DNA of 64,000 nucleotides from DASVTR01 sp036382855 (GCA_036382855.1 DASVPO010000006.1:186001-250000), one strand, 5' to 3'. Shown: positions 55,449-64,000, counted from the stretch's first letter. Translations and numbers: made by a program. The notes: generated by a model not told the origin, from the letters alone.

Positions 55449-58448
55449 CTACCTCCACCCTCTAAAGCGCTCACGCGCCACAGCCCCGCGCTCATGCAAA
55501 CGCTCGCGCATCAGTAGAAGCTGCTCGCGCCTGTACTCGAAGATGCCCCACACGACCAGACTCAAAGCGCCCGCCGTTATCAGGTACGTCTTCAAAGGCA
55601 CTTGCAACCACTCCACACTCGTCACAGCCACCGCAAAGAGTTCGACCACCAGCGTTGTCATCCCAATCATAACAGGCGCACGCAGCCTGCCCACCACTCC
55701 AAACAGAAGCAGCCCCAGCGCAACACACAACACCACCGCATCCCGCCACTGCGCCGCCACCTCCGACCACAAACGGAACTGCAACGCACGCATCAACAAC
55801 GGCCCGCACAACAGCAGACTGCCCACCCACAACAGCACACTCGTATCAGCTTCATACTCATCCCACTCCCTCCGCACGGACACGTAAGCCACAATCAACA
55901 GCAGCACGGCAATCGGCGACGTGTACACCTCGACATCCACCAGCGGCGCATACCCCGCACGCAATGCCGCCAGCACAAAAGCCAGCACCGCCGCCGCCAA
56001 CCCTCCCCGGAAATAGTGGACACGCTCCCGTCCCTCCGTCCACATGCTCGCCGCCATCGTCACAACACACAGAGCGCCCGCCGTCATCATCGGAGACAAC
56101 AGCAACTCTCTCCCCGGCTCCAGTACTGGCGCTGCCTCCCACACAACAGCGACCCCCGCCAGCGCCGCAACCGTCGCCGCCGACACCCTCACAGGCCGCG
56201 CCAGCCATTGCCACTCACGCCCGCGCGCATACAACCCGACCGCGAAGAGTACGGGAAAGAGCGCGAGCGTAAAAACAAGCGCGGCCCAACGTCGCTCCAA
56301 CCCCAAGGCCATAACCAACGCCCACGTCAAAGCCCCCGCGTGCGCCGTTCCCACATAAACGTACAACGCCTGCTTCTGCTGCGACGCGCGCAGAGTCCAG
56401 TAGAGCACAGACAGCAGCAAGACCAGCACAGCGCTCCACCCGCCCTCATTCACCGTCGGAAGCGTGCGCACAAACCACAACACCGCACACGCCAACACAG
56501 CCCCATCCGTCACCGTGCGAACTAAAACCCGTGGCGTCGCAACACCCGCCTCCAACGTAAGCTCCCCAAGCTTCCCTGTCGTCTTCCTTCCCGGCCCGCC
56601 CGCGCTCAACCTCTCCAACACAAACGCCGCACACACAACTCCCGCTGCAACCGGCCACGACGCCGGAAACAATCTCGCGGCCTGCAAAGCATCCAGCCCC
56701 GCCGCCAACAGCATGAGCGCCGCCGTCGCCCCCAGCCACGCCCCGTAAAGCGAACGCCCGCCATCCCGCTCAACCTTCAACACACCGAACAAGATTGTCG
56801 TCGCCAGAACAAAAAAGATGGACAATCGCCAGGCCGTCTCAAGCGTGTTCGCATCCAGATGAATTATGAGAGCGATGCTGCCCGCGATTACCAGCAGCAG
56901 CGTCAACACCATAGCGCTCGCTCTATACACAGACTCCGCCAGTAGTTTCTCCCGCACGAAGCGCGCAGCACAGACTGCCGCCAACAGCGCCACCCCTGAG
57001 AGCGCGAGGAGATGTGTCCGACCTTCCAGTTGCAGCCCGTCAAGAAGTAGAAACAGAGTCCAGAAGAGAGCGAGCGCGCTCGTCGTGTAAAGCAGCGAAC
57101 GCCGCTTCGTGTAGATAAAGCGCGCCGCAAACCATGCGACGTATGCGCCCGCCGCAAAGAGCAGCATCGCCAGCCCTGCGCTGTAGTCGCTCGTGTGCAG
57201 GACGAAGGTGCGACTGCCAAACGAGGGCGACGCGCCCGGACGCAGCAGCATGTAGAACGTTGCGCTCAAGGCCGTCCCCATCAGCGCCACGCCCGCCAGC
57301 GGCGGCCCCCAAAGTTCATAACTCATGCGCGACGCCGTAGCCCTCCGCTCGTCCTTCCTCGCTTCTTCCGCCTTCACGTCCGACTCTTCCGCCCTGTCGC
57401 TCGCTTGCGGGCCATTCGGAAACAGGCGCGACAGGTGCAGGAAGATGAGCGAGGCTGTGGTCGTCGTCAAAGAGTAGAGGCCGTAGGCTTCGGGTGACGC
57501 GCGGTAAACGAGCGCCCAAGCGGTCGCGATGCTCGCCGCGCAAGCCATGTAAACGTAAAGCCGCTCGCGCAGCAGGGCCGCCGTCAGCGCGTACAGCACA
57601 GCGCACAGCGCGCAAACCATCCACGCGCGCCCGTTATTACTGATGAGGCCCGAACGCACTAAGAACCAGAAGTTAACTGGCACGAGCAACGCGCCGATGA
57701 GCGTGAGCGCGCGGCCCGTCAGCCGTAAACTCGTACGCAGCGTCATCAGCCAGCCCGTAATCAGCACCGCCACCGTGCCCAGCCCCAGCAGCACGGCCTG
57801 CACCAGCGGCTCCTGCAACTTCAGATAAAGCACGTCGCGCAGCCAGATGACGATGCCCACGACGAGCATCGCCGCGCCCGTGTAGAGCAGCAAACGTAGC
57901 GTGTGTGGGTCGGCCAGCGTCTCAAAGAGCGGACGACGCACAGCACGTCTTTCATCCACCTGCGTCCTCGCCTTCGCTGGCCTCGCAGTCAAACGTGAAA
58001 GAATTGTGCTGAGAAAAGAACTTCGCGCAGGACGAGCGACTGAAGCAACCGTAACTGGCGGGGCTTTGGCTACGACGTTTTGAGCCGCTGTCTCAGCGTT
58101 TGCCTGCGGCGCTCTCGTTGCTGCTGCGGCTGCGTTGGTTGTCGAATCTTTATCTGTCAGTTGCGGCCGCGCATCTACGCTTGCCTGCCATTCGCCAGCA
58201 GCAAGCTGCGCACGCAACTCCTCACGTCGCGATTCGTACCTCGTGCGCAACGCCGCTGCCTCTTCAGACGCAATCAGCCTCTCTGCTTCCCATCGCTCCA
58301 ACTCCGACAGAAGATAATTGACCCCGCTCAATTCCTCGCGCGCACGCGCTTCATCCAGCCTTGCACCACACCGCTCACAAAAGGGTGAGCCAGCCGCCAG
58401 CACGGCGCGGCAGACAGGACATCGCAGGCGTTCTTCAGGAGAGGACAT
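55449..58448 (-). CDS. Large multi-helix membrane protein with N-terminal zinc ribbon
   Basis: The 999-residue protein starts with a zinc ribbon (CPVC...CERCG, about residues 10-29), then a helical cytoplasmic region (to about 75, ELERWEAERLIASEEAAALRTRYESRREEL), a linker, and more than twenty hydrophobic segments (from about residue 175). The arrangement resembles DUF2157-type membrane proteins. No transporter signature is seen and function is unknown. The start follows immediately after a heptamer-repeat hairpin, and no ribosome site can be recognised, which may mean the repeat changed the leader. Confidence 0.75.
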   Translation of the reverse strand: MSSPEERLRCPVCRAVLAAGSPFCERCGARLDEARAREELSGVNYLLSELERWEAERLIASEEAAALRTRYESRREELRAQLAAGEWQASVDARPQLTDKDSTTNAAAAATRAPQANAETAAQNVVAKAPPVTVASVARPARSSFLSTILSRLTARPAKARTQVDERRAVRRPLFETLADPHTLRLLLYTGAAMLVVGIVIWLRDVLYLKLQEPLVQAVLLGLGTVAVLITGWLMTLRTSLRLTGRALTLIGALLVPVNFWFLVRSGLISNNGRAWMVCALCAVLYALTAALLRERLYVYMACAASIATAWALVYRASPEAYGLYSLTTTTASLIFLHLSRLFPNGPQASDRAEESDVKAEEARKDERRATASRMSYELWGPPLAGVALMGTALSATFYMLLRPGASPSFGSRTFVLHTSDYSAGLAMLLFAAGAYVAWFAARFIYTKRRSLLYTTSALALFWTLFLLLDGLQLEGRTHLLALSGVALLAAVCAARFVREKLLAESVYRASAMVLTLLLVIAGSIALIIHLDANTLETAWRLSIFFVLATTILFGVLKVERDGGRSLYGAWLGATAALMLLAAGLDALQAARLFPASWPVAAGVVCAAFVLERLSAGGPGRKTTGKLGELTLEAGVATPRVLVRTVTDGAVLACAVLWFVRTLPTVNEGGWSAVLVLLLSVLYWTLRASQQKQALYVYVGTAHAGALTWALVMALGLERRWAALVFTLALFPVLFAVGLYARGREWQWLARPVRVSAATVAALAGVAVVWEAAPVLEPGRELLLSPMMTAGALCVVTMAASMWTEGRERVHYFRGGLAAAVLAFVLAALRAGYAPLVDVEVYTSPIAVLLLIVAYVSVRREWDEYEADTSVLLWVGSLLLCGPLLMRALQFRLWSEVAAQWRDAVVLCVALGLLLFGVVGRLRAPVMIGMTTLVVELFAVAVTSVEWLQVPLKTYLITAGALSLVVWGIFEYRREQLLLMRERLHERGAVARERFRGWR

Positions 58449-58454
58449 AAAAAA

Positions 58455-58543
58455 AGTGATGAGTGATGAGTAATGAGTAATGAGTGATAAGAAAAAGCAT
58501 CTGCCTTTTTACTCATCACTCATTACTCATTACTCATCACTCT
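58455..58543. repeat. Heptamer-phased intergenic hairpin (site 8)
   Basis: The left arm (58455-58489) is AGTGATG/AGTAATG heptamers; the right arm (58511-58541) is the complement (ACTCATC/ACTCATT). The spacer has AAGCATCTGCCTTTTT. It is the same family as 17971-18054. Its right arm supplies the last codons and stop of rsmI (ends at 58530), and its left arm adjoins the start of the membrane protein gene. Confidence 0.88.
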
Positions 58544-59390
58544 CTTCCCTGTTCTTTTCCGCTAACAGGCGGCGATAGGCTTCCGAGCGGCTGAGGCCCA
58601 TTTCACGTGCGACGCGTTTCAGGGCTGCACGCGTATCAAGGCCCTCGCCTTCGAGTGCGGCGACACGCGCAGCGATGCCCGCGCTCAAGTTCGTCTCCGT
58701 GGCTTCACCTTCGATGACGGCGCGGTCTATCAGGAGCACTATCTCGCCGCGTGTCGCCGTCTCCGACGAAAAGCGTTGGGCCAACTCGCTCAACGTCCCG
58801 CGTGCTATCTCTTCATGGAGCTTCGTTAATTCACGCGCGACCGCTGCCTGCCGTTCGCCCAGGATTTCGCGTGCGTCCGCGAGCGCCTGCGCGAGGCGAT
58901 GCGGCGCTTCATAAAAGATTAGAGTTGATGAGAGGGAACGGACTTCCGCCAGCCGTGCCCTGCGCGTGGTCGTGCGCGCGGGCAGAAAGCCGCCGAAGTA
59001 AAACTGGTCTGTCGGCAAACCCGATGAGACCAGCGCCGCTATGAGCGCGACCGCGCCGGGCACAGGCACGACACGCACGCCGCGCCTGACGGCTTCATTC
59101 ACGAGACGAAAGCCGGGGTCATTGATGCCGGGCGTGCCCGCGTCTGAGACGACGGCGATGCTGCGTCCCTCTTCAAGTAGTTGGGCCAACTCTGCTGCGC
59201 GCTCGCGCTCGTTGTGTTCGTGATAACTAAGGGTTCTGGTTGTGATGCCGTAGTGATTCAGTAGGACGCGCGTGTGGCGCGTGTCTTCGCAGGCAATCAG
59301 GTCCACCTCGCCGAGCAGCCTGAGCGCACGCGCGCTGATGTCTTCAAGATTGCCGATGGGTGTTGCCACCAGATAGAGCGTGCCTGCCAT
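58530..59390 (-). CDS. rsmI: 16S rRNA (cytidine(1402)-2'-O)-methyltransferase RsmI
   Basis: The 286-residue protein has the tetrapyrrole-methylase fold with LYLVATPIGNLEDISARAL, CEDTRHTRVLLNHY, VSDAGTPGINDPGF and FYEAPHRLAQAL, all RsmI hallmarks, and the C-terminal helical part. It methylates the 2'-OH of cytidine 1402 in 16S rRNA. The last residues (EESDE) and the stop are encoded by the adjoining heptamer repeat, so the tail has been altered by the repeat. No clear ribosome site precedes the ATG at 59390. Confidence 0.95.
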   Translation of the reverse strand: MAGTLYLVATPIGNLEDISARALRLLGEVDLIACEDTRHTRVLLNHYGITTRTLSYHEHNERERAAELAQLLEEGRSIAVVSDAGTPGINDPGFRLVNEAVRRGVRVVPVPGAVALIAALVSSGLPTDQFYFGGFLPARTTTRRARLAEVRSLSSTLIFYEAPHRLAQALADAREILGERQAAVARELTKLHEEIARGTLSELAQRFSSETATRGEIVLLIDRAVIEGEATETNLSAGIAARVAALEGEGLDTRAALKRVAREMGLSRSEAYRRLLAEKNREESDE

Positions 59391-59425
59391 GAGCGTATTT
59401 TGGCATTGTGACGCCCAAAAGGCGA

Positions 59426-59472
59426 AAGCTCAGGCTCACACTCCACAAGAGAGTATGAGCCTGAGCTTTTTT
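59426..59472. terminator. Terminator-like hairpin between rsmI and the next gene
   Basis: A perfect 13-bp inverted repeat (59426-59438 and 59456-59468) with a 17-nt loop is followed on the plus strand by further T residues. It lies just downstream of the 59518-60090 gene on the minus strand and upstream of rsmI. Confidence 0.7.
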
Positions 59473-59517
59473 CGGTTTAGAGCGCGGAGCTTGAAGCTAA
59501 CGCGCGCAGGTTAACGC

Positions 59518-60090
59518 TTAGGGTCTGCGCTGCCACCACGGAGCGTTGGGACGACGATTGCGGTCGTCGCGTCGCCAGTCGTCATCGCGGTCATAACCGC
59601 CGTTGCCGTTGATGCGGTAGCTGTAAAAATCCGCGATGATGCGCAAGTCCTGACGGATCTGCCACCAATCGGATGCGGCGCGTGAATCGAGCCGTTGACG
59701 CGAGATGAAGCGGTCAATGCGCGAACCCAACTGCAAGAGTCTGTGTGCTTCATCAGCGCCGCGGTTAATATTGCGCCCGTCGCCGACCTCGTTTCTAAGA
59801 TCGTTCGCCACGTTGCGAAACTCTCTAGCCATCTCGTTGATACGGTCTTCACGACGCGTATCATCATAACGACTGCGGTCGAGCGCTTCGTCTATGTGGC
59901 GCTGGAAGTCGCGACTGCGGTCGCTGACGCGTCGAGCGGCGTCGCGCAGCGAGCGGTTGTAGCGGTCGTTGCGGCCATAGTCTTCATAGCGGCCGCGTCC
60001 ATACGTGCCTTGCGCCGCCGCCATCAAGGGCAGGCAGAGCGCTATCAATGCGGTGGCAACCACCGTCAAAATTGTACGTCGGTTAGTCAT
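59518..60090 (-). CDS. Exported Arg/Asp-rich protein of unknown function
   Basis: The 190-residue protein has a signal peptide (RRTILTVVATALIALCLPLMAAAQ) and a mature part very rich in Arg and Asp, with a helical core (ALDRSRYDDTRREDRINEMAREFRNVANDLRNEV, HRLLQLGSRIDRFISRQRL, WWQIRQDLRIIADFY) and a disordered end. GAGGAG upstream of the ATG supports the start. It resembles small secreted proteins common in Acidobacteriota; no activity is known. Confidence 0.75.
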   Translation of the reverse strand: MTNRRTILTVVATALIALCLPLMAAAQGTYGRGRYEDYGRNDRYNRSLRDAARRVSDRSRDFQRHIDEALDRSRYDDTRREDRINEMAREFRNVANDLRNEVGDGRNINRGADEAHRLLQLGSRIDRFISRQRLDSRAASDWWQIRQDLRIIADFYSYRINGNGGYDRDDDWRRDDRNRRPNAPWWQRRP

Positions 60091-60522
60091 TACTTTTTAT
60101 CTCCTCGCCAGATTTCTTTGTCGCGGCGACCGAAAGCTTTCGTGCCCGGGTCTGTTTGAATAGGTGTCGGGGTTTTTCGGTCTGCCATGTCTTTAACGCT
60201 TCATCCGGGGAAATCTAAGATGCCGAGCGTTCCTCTGTTCGTGCTGCTTGGCAAGGGCTGTGCCGTTGCGAAAAGCGGCCCGCTTACTGGCGAAAGATAA
60301 CGAGAAAACTGGAAAAAGGCGTGCCTTTGTTAACGGCGCATGCGCGTCCCATAAACTTTTACGCTGCCGGATAACGTGCACGACGTATCTCATATCGTCA
60401 AAAATCGTGTGTGAAGGCGGAAGATGTAGACAGAAAAGATGGACGGGTGAAAGAGAAACGGATGGATGAGAGCGCGGCTCTTCATGTTGAGTAGCCGCGC
60501 TCTCATCCATCCGTTTCTGTTT
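60091..60522. other. Intergenic region with a repeat hairpin
   Basis: About 432 bases upstream of the preceding gene and downstream of the next one (both minus strand). It holds the perfect hairpin at 60454-60518 and a 12-base palindrome at 60131-60142; otherwise no gene can be supported. Confidence 0.5.
60454..60518. repeat. Perfect 26-bp hairpin with heptamer phase (site 9)
   Basis: The sequence 60454-60479 pairs perfectly with 60493-60518 around a 13-nt loop. In 7-nt phase the left part reads GAAACGG, ATGGATG, AGAGCGC. It lies just after the end of the 60523-61044 gene, so it may terminate it. Confidence 0.78.
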
Positions 60523-61044
60523 TCAGTTGCCGAGGAATCTCTGTAGGTGGCGGCGCATTCCGGCTTCGACGAGCGGCGAGCGAGCGCCTCCTTCTTCGAG
60601 CAAGACCCACTGCGGCGCATCCGTGCCCTGACGGACGAGCAGCAACTCTCCGTCTGCGCCGCGCAAGCCGAAGTGTTTGATACGACCGCAGGCTAGCCCG
60701 TTGCCGCGAATGAATCCGTCCGAGGGCGCGCGCGGCCAGCCCGCCTCGATTGAGAGTTGGCGCACGCCCGCGCGAAACGTGAGCAGCGTGCCGACCATCG
60801 TCGCGTTGCCAACACTGAAACGATGCCCCTCGTTTCTCGTTAGTTGAACGCCCGCATTTGTGCGGTTAGCTTCGCCCGCAAGCCTTGTGAAAGTGTTGAG
60901 CAGCCAGTCAATGCCCGCGCTCCGCGCCAAGTCATTCGACGCACGGAGCCGCAGATACTCGGCCACGTCGTTGCGCCCGGCCACACGCGCACGCCGCTCC
61001 GCTTCAGCCACGACCCGTGCCCATGTTTCGTCAAGCTCGCTCAA
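60523..61044 (-). CDS. Conserved hypothetical protein
   Basis: The 173-residue soluble protein has a helical N-terminal part (DETWARVVAEAERRARVAGRNDVAEYLRLRASNDLARSAGIDWLLNTF) and a beta-rich C-terminal part (HRFSVGNATMVGTLLTFRAGVRQLSIEAGWPRAP, GRIKHFGL, WVLLEE). I do not recognise the family. The start is TTG at 61044 with GAGG upstream; no ATG is near. Its start lies beside the left arm of a weaker repeat hairpin (61064-61183). Confidence 0.68.
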   Translation of the reverse strand: MSELDETWARVVAEAERRARVAGRNDVAEYLRLRASNDLARSAGIDWLLNTFTRLAGEANRTNAGVQLTRNEGHRFSVGNATMVGTLLTFRAGVRQLSIEAGWPRAPSDGFIRGNGLACGRIKHFGLRGADGELLLVRQGTDAPQWVLLEEGGARSPLVEAGMRRHLQRFLGN

Positions 61045-61063
61045 CCGAAAACCTCACGAAGGG

Positions 61064-61183
61064 GAGATAAGAAAAAGTTTGAAAAGTGAAAAGGTGAAAG
61101 CCATTCTCAGACATTGCGGCGAAGCCTAATGCGGCTATTTCTCGTTGCTGACCTTTTCACCCTTTTCCCTTTGTCTTTCTTCT
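61064..61183. repeat. Degenerate heptamer arms (site 10)
   Basis: An A/G-rich left arm (AAGTTTG, AAAAGTG, AAAAGGTG) at 61073-61101 faces a C/T-rich right arm (GACCTTT, TCACCCT, TTTCCCT, TTGTCTT) at 61150-61179, with a 49-base spacer. Pairing is partial. Confidence 0.55.
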
Positions 61184-61269
61184 GATGTTATCATGCCCGC
61201 GCGTTTTAGCTCCTGTAAACTGCGAGTCCGGCCCGGGGTGGACTCGACCGTGAGGATACCTCAACAAAC

Positions 61270-63078
61270 ATGATACCTGTGGGCCATTGCAAACGTTCAA
61301 CAGCCGCGCTCGCGCTTTCGTTCATCCTTCTACTCTCTTCGTCCGGCATAAATCCGGCGTTGGCCCAGAGACGCACGTCCGGCCAGACACAGAATCCTTC
61401 GACCAACGCACAACAGCGCCCCGCTCAGGCCGCCGCCAACACCGCGACTCGTGCGCGACTCGTGCTGCTGATAGTCGTGGACCAGTTTCGTTACGATTAT
61501 CTTGAACGCTTCGGCGACCTCTTCATCTCAGGCGGCCTCAAGCGACTCCTGCGCGAAGGCGCATCATGGACGGAAGCCAACTACGACCACGTGCCGACCT
61601 ATACTGCGCCCGGCCACGCGACGTTGATGACAGGCACTTGGCCCGCCGAAAACGGCATCGTCGCTAATGATTGGTATGACCGCGATGCGCAGAAGATTGT
61701 CTCAAACGTTTCCGACCCCGAAGACAAAACAGACAGGCCCGCCTACCAGCTTTTCGGCGGCGGTGCGATTGAGAGAGCATCAACACCGCGCCGCCTGACT
61801 GCCTCTACGCTTGGCGACGAAATTCGCATGATGACAGGCGGCCGCTCGAAGGTCATCGGCATCTCCGTCAAAGACCGCGCGGCCATCCTGCCCGCAGGGC
61901 GTCATGCGACGGCAGCTTACTGGTTCAGCACGCAGACCGGGAACATGGTCTCCACCAGTTACTACTTCACGCAACTGCCCGCGTGGGTCGAAAAGTTTAA
62001 TCAGGCTCGCCGCGCCGACCACTTCATCGCGCAGCCCTGGCCGCGTCTGCTGCCAAGCGAAGCGGAGTATCTGAAACGAGCGGGCGCGGATGCACCGCCC
62101 TGGGAAAAATTCGGCAGCGCGACCGATGCGGACGTGAGCTTCCCTCACAGCTTCCGTAAAAACCAGACCGCCGATGTTTATGCTCCGCTCGATTCCTCGC
62201 CTTTCTCAAACGACATGCTGCTGGAATTCACGCAGGCTGCCATCATCAACGAAGGCTTAGGACAGGATACGGACACGGATGTCTTGACGCTGAGCTTTTC
62301 GGCCAACGATTACGTAGGCCATTTCTACGGGCCGTACAGTCAGGAAGCGATGGACATCACACTGCGGACTGACCGACAGATTGCGGCGCTGCTTGATTTC
62401 GTCAACAGTCGCATCGGGCTGCAAAATACGCTCGTCGCCTTCACGGCCGACCACGGCGTTGCGCCCGTCCCTGAACACGCTGCCGCGCTCAATCTCCCCG
62501 GCTCGCGCATCGGCAGCACCCAACTGCTAGACGCCGTTAAGGCCGCAATCCGTCAACGGTACGGGCGCAAAGATGACTCGAAAGATTCGACCGCCGATTA
62601 CGTGCTGAATCTCTCGAACGCCAACATCTTTTTTAACCTCGCGGCGCTTCGTCGCGACCGCATCAGCCTTGAAGAGATAGAGACCGTGGCGGGCGATGCC
62701 GCGCTGCAAGTCCCCGGCATCGCTCGTTATTTTACGCGCACGCAATTGCAGCGTGCGGCGATTCCGCCCGCTGACCCCGTAGCACGTCGCGTGCTGCACG
62801 GCTTCAACTCGCGCCGCAGCGGAGATGTTATCCTGATAACAGAGCCTTTCAAGTATCTCGAAACGTTTATCCCGGCCACACACGGCTCGCCTTACTCTTA
62901 CGATACACACGTTCCTTTAATCATCATGGGCCGCGGACTCACGCCCGGCCGCTACAATCAAGCCGCCACGCCAGCCGATATTGCTCCGACGCTCGCCAAC
63001 CTGCTCGGAGTGCAAGCGCCAAGTAATTCTACTGGACGAGTGCTCGCCGAAGCCTTCGTAGTGAGGTCACAAAGATAG
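61270..63078 (+). CDS. PafA-like alkaline phosphatase, exported
   Basis: The 602-residue protein has a signal peptide (about 1-32, ending ALAQ) and the alkaline phosphatase superfamily fold with LLIVVDQFRYDYLERF (metal Asp 71), the nucleophile loop VPTYTAPGHATLMTG (T112 probable), LSFSANDYVGHFYGP, LVAFTADHGVAPVPEHA and the C-terminal THGSPYSYDTHVPLIIMG. The Thr nucleophile and GH motif match the PafA type of phosphate-irrepressible monoesterases. It would release phosphate from organic monoesters outside the cytoplasm. The ATG at 61270 has a weak ribosome site. Confidence 0.9.
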   Translation: MIPVGHCKRSTAALALSFILLLSSSGINPALAQRRTSGQTQNPSTNAQQRPAQAAANTATRARLVLLIVVDQFRYDYLERFGDLFISGGLKRLLREGASWTEANYDHVPTYTAPGHATLMTGTWPAENGIVANDWYDRDAQKIVSNVSDPEDKTDRPAYQLFGGGAIERASTPRRLTASTLGDEIRMMTGGRSKVIGISVKDRAAILPAGRHATAAYWFSTQTGNMVSTSYYFTQLPAWVEKFNQARRADHFIAQPWPRLLPSEAEYLKRAGADAPPWEKFGSATDADVSFPHSFRKNQTADVYAPLDSSPFSNDMLLEFTQAAIINEGLGQDTDTDVLTLSFSANDYVGHFYGPYSQEAMDITLRTDRQIAALLDFVNSRIGLQNTLVAFTADHGVAPVPEHAAALNLPGSRIGSTQLLDAVKAAIRQRYGRKDDSKDSTADYVLNLSNANIFFNLAALRRDRISLEEIETVAGDAALQVPGIARYFTRTQLQRAAIPPADPVARRVLHGFNSRRSGDVILITEPFKYLETFIPATHGSPYSYDTHVPLIIMGRGLTPGRYNQAATPADIAPTLANLLGVQAPSNSTGRVLAEAFVVRSQR

Positions 63079-63122
63079 GAGCGAATTAATCCGGCGGGCG
63101 GATTCACTAAATAAGTAAGACG

Positions 63123-64000
63123 ATGAAAAAAGCAATCTACTTTTCAATTCTTTCATTCATGCTCATCTGTCTGGCAGCGCTCACGCAGACCGCAGCCATC
63201 GCACAGGAGCGGCCCGCTGGCAGCGTCGTCACAACAGAGCCTACGCCTCAAACTGCAAGCGAAACTTCCGGCAACGATCCCTTAAGAGCAGAGTTGAAAG
63301 CGATTACGGACTTGCCGGCTGCCGAACGTATCCCAAAGCTCAAAGCCTTCATCGAGGCGAATCCGCTCTCGGCCTTAAAGCTGCGCGCGCAGGAGTTAAT
63401 CGTCAGCGCTCGCGCCACAATAGGCGACGAAAGATTGCGGGCGGGTGATGCAGCAGGCGGCTTGGAACAGTTTCGACAGGCAGTTGCGGAGAGTCCGACC
63501 AACATGTCCGAGCGTGTCTTCGCGGACGTGCTCTCAAGAATTCCGCTTAACCTGTATTTGCGTGGCGAGCGTGCGGCGGCCTTTGAAATCGAGCGGCTGA
63601 TTGAAGCGCGTGCCAAGGATAATCCGCAGCGTTTGATGCTGCTCACAGCCTTTTATCTGAACATCGAAGAGGGAGACGAAGCCGCGCGCCTCGCAGAGAT
63701 GGTCATCAAGCTCGCGCCGGAGATGCCTGCCGCTTATCAGGCTCTAGGCGCTGCGCGCCACATAGCTTTGCGCCTGGATGATGCCATTGCCGCCTATACG
63801 CGCGCGCTCCAACTCGACTCGAAATCGGCGCGTTCTCGTCGCAGCCTCGCGGATTTGCGACGCGCAACAGGTAAGACTGAAGATGCGCTCACGCTCTATC
63901 GTGAGTTGCTGCAAGCAGACCGCTCGGACAAGCTCGCGCGCTCCGGCCTCGTTCTCTCCCTTTTTGATTTGGGCAGAAAGGATGAGGCCGAACGTGAGAT
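63123..64000 (+). CDS. Exported TPR-repeat protein, C-terminus beyond the window
   Basis: From ATG at 63123 the frame is open for 292 codons to the window end. It has a signal peptide (KKAIYFSILSFMLICLAAL, cleavage near AIAQE) and several TPR-like units (RLMLLTAFYLNIEEGDEAARLAEMVIKLAPEMPAAYQALGAARHIALRLDDAIAAYTRALQLD...). It is probably a periplasmic scaffold protein; since the 3' part is missing, additional domains cannot be judged. It follows the phosphatase gene by 44 bases on the same strand and may be co-transcribed. Confidence 0.8.
   Translation, partial: MKKAIYFSILSFMLICLAALTQTAAIAQERPAGSVVTTEPTPQTASETSGNDPLRAELKAITDLPAAERIPKLKAFIEANPLSALKLRAQELIVSARATIGDERLRAGDAAGGLEQFRQAVAESPTNMSERVFADVLSRIPLNLYLRGERAAAFEIERLIEARAKDNPQRLMLLTAFYLNIEEGDEAARLAEMVIKLAPEMPAAYQALGAARHIALRLDDAIAAYTRALQLDSKSARSRRSLADLRRATGKTEDALTLYRELLQADRSDKLARSGLVLSLFDLGRKDEAERE

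Noticed and set aside
55602..56525. 307-codon plus-strand frame opposite the large membrane protein gene.
   Set aside because: Gln/Arg/His/Pro-rich composition typical of the reverse of hydrophobic coding sequence; no domain.

Overview
The window looks like a chromosomal segment of an Acidobacteriota member, most likely a Blastocatellia-type lineage. This is inference from gene content: a Carboxypeptidase-regulatory/TonB (Oar-like) giant receptor, a TIGR03437-type C-terminal domain, a kinase fused to TPR repeats, a FecR/DUF6600 protein and many small secreted proteins of unknown function. Base composition is GC-rich. The clear exception is an AT-rich island at about 25.3-27.2 kb.

Layout. 1-1.7 kb: end of a methyltransferase plus FAD reductase operon. 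2.0-5.9 kb: Oar-like receptor with a strong terminator. 6.0-7.7 kb: Asp/Glu racemase overlapping an ATP-grasp ligase. 7.8-12.3 kb: a cytochrome P460/multiheme protein and a second ATP-grasp protein. 13-15.9 kb: multicopper oxidase plus tectonin-like propeller. 16.1-21.4 kb: TPR protein, NurA nuclease and its neighbours. 21.5-25.3 kb: moaA, a Uma2-family gene and TPP-riboswitch-controlled thiC. 25.3-27.2 kb: island with a TIR-like effector, a 93-bp exact partial duplication of its 5' end, and a 136-bp terminal-inverted-repeat element. 27.2-43.6 kb: queG, nagZ, AmmeMemoRadiSam enzyme, kinase-TPR, dehydrogenase, membrane and secreted proteins. 43.9-46.0 kb: redox operon whose last gene is an AhpD-like protein read through an in-frame TGA. 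46.2-50.1 kb: HNH gene, tRNA-Glu and the pntAA-AB-B transhydrogenase operon. 50.1-52.3 kb: AbrB/Doc toxin-antitoxin pair and an AbiEii-like gene coupled to a two-repeat partner. 52.5-64 kb: M28 peptidase, a 19-unit 21-bp tandem array, a large membrane protein, rsmI, a PafA-like phosphatase and a TPR protein cut by the window end.

Two observations stand out. First, 43961-44530 (minus) is best read as one 189-residue AhpD-family selenoprotein. The TGA falls exactly on the second active-site cysteine position (C-H-Y-U, followed by H four residues later), the frame stays open on both sides, and a 17-nt hairpin starts 10 nt after the TGA, the geometry expected of a bacterial SECIS. Second, at least eight intergenic gaps hold hairpins whose arms are built of degenerate 7-nt units. 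Sequences differ between sites but the 7-nt phase is shared. Several supply the start or stop region of flanking genes.

Starts given for several genes differ from the longest open frame. Where the upstream part lies in a repeat or lacks a ribosome site, an internal ATG with a good Shine-Dalgarno was preferred, as stated in each entry.
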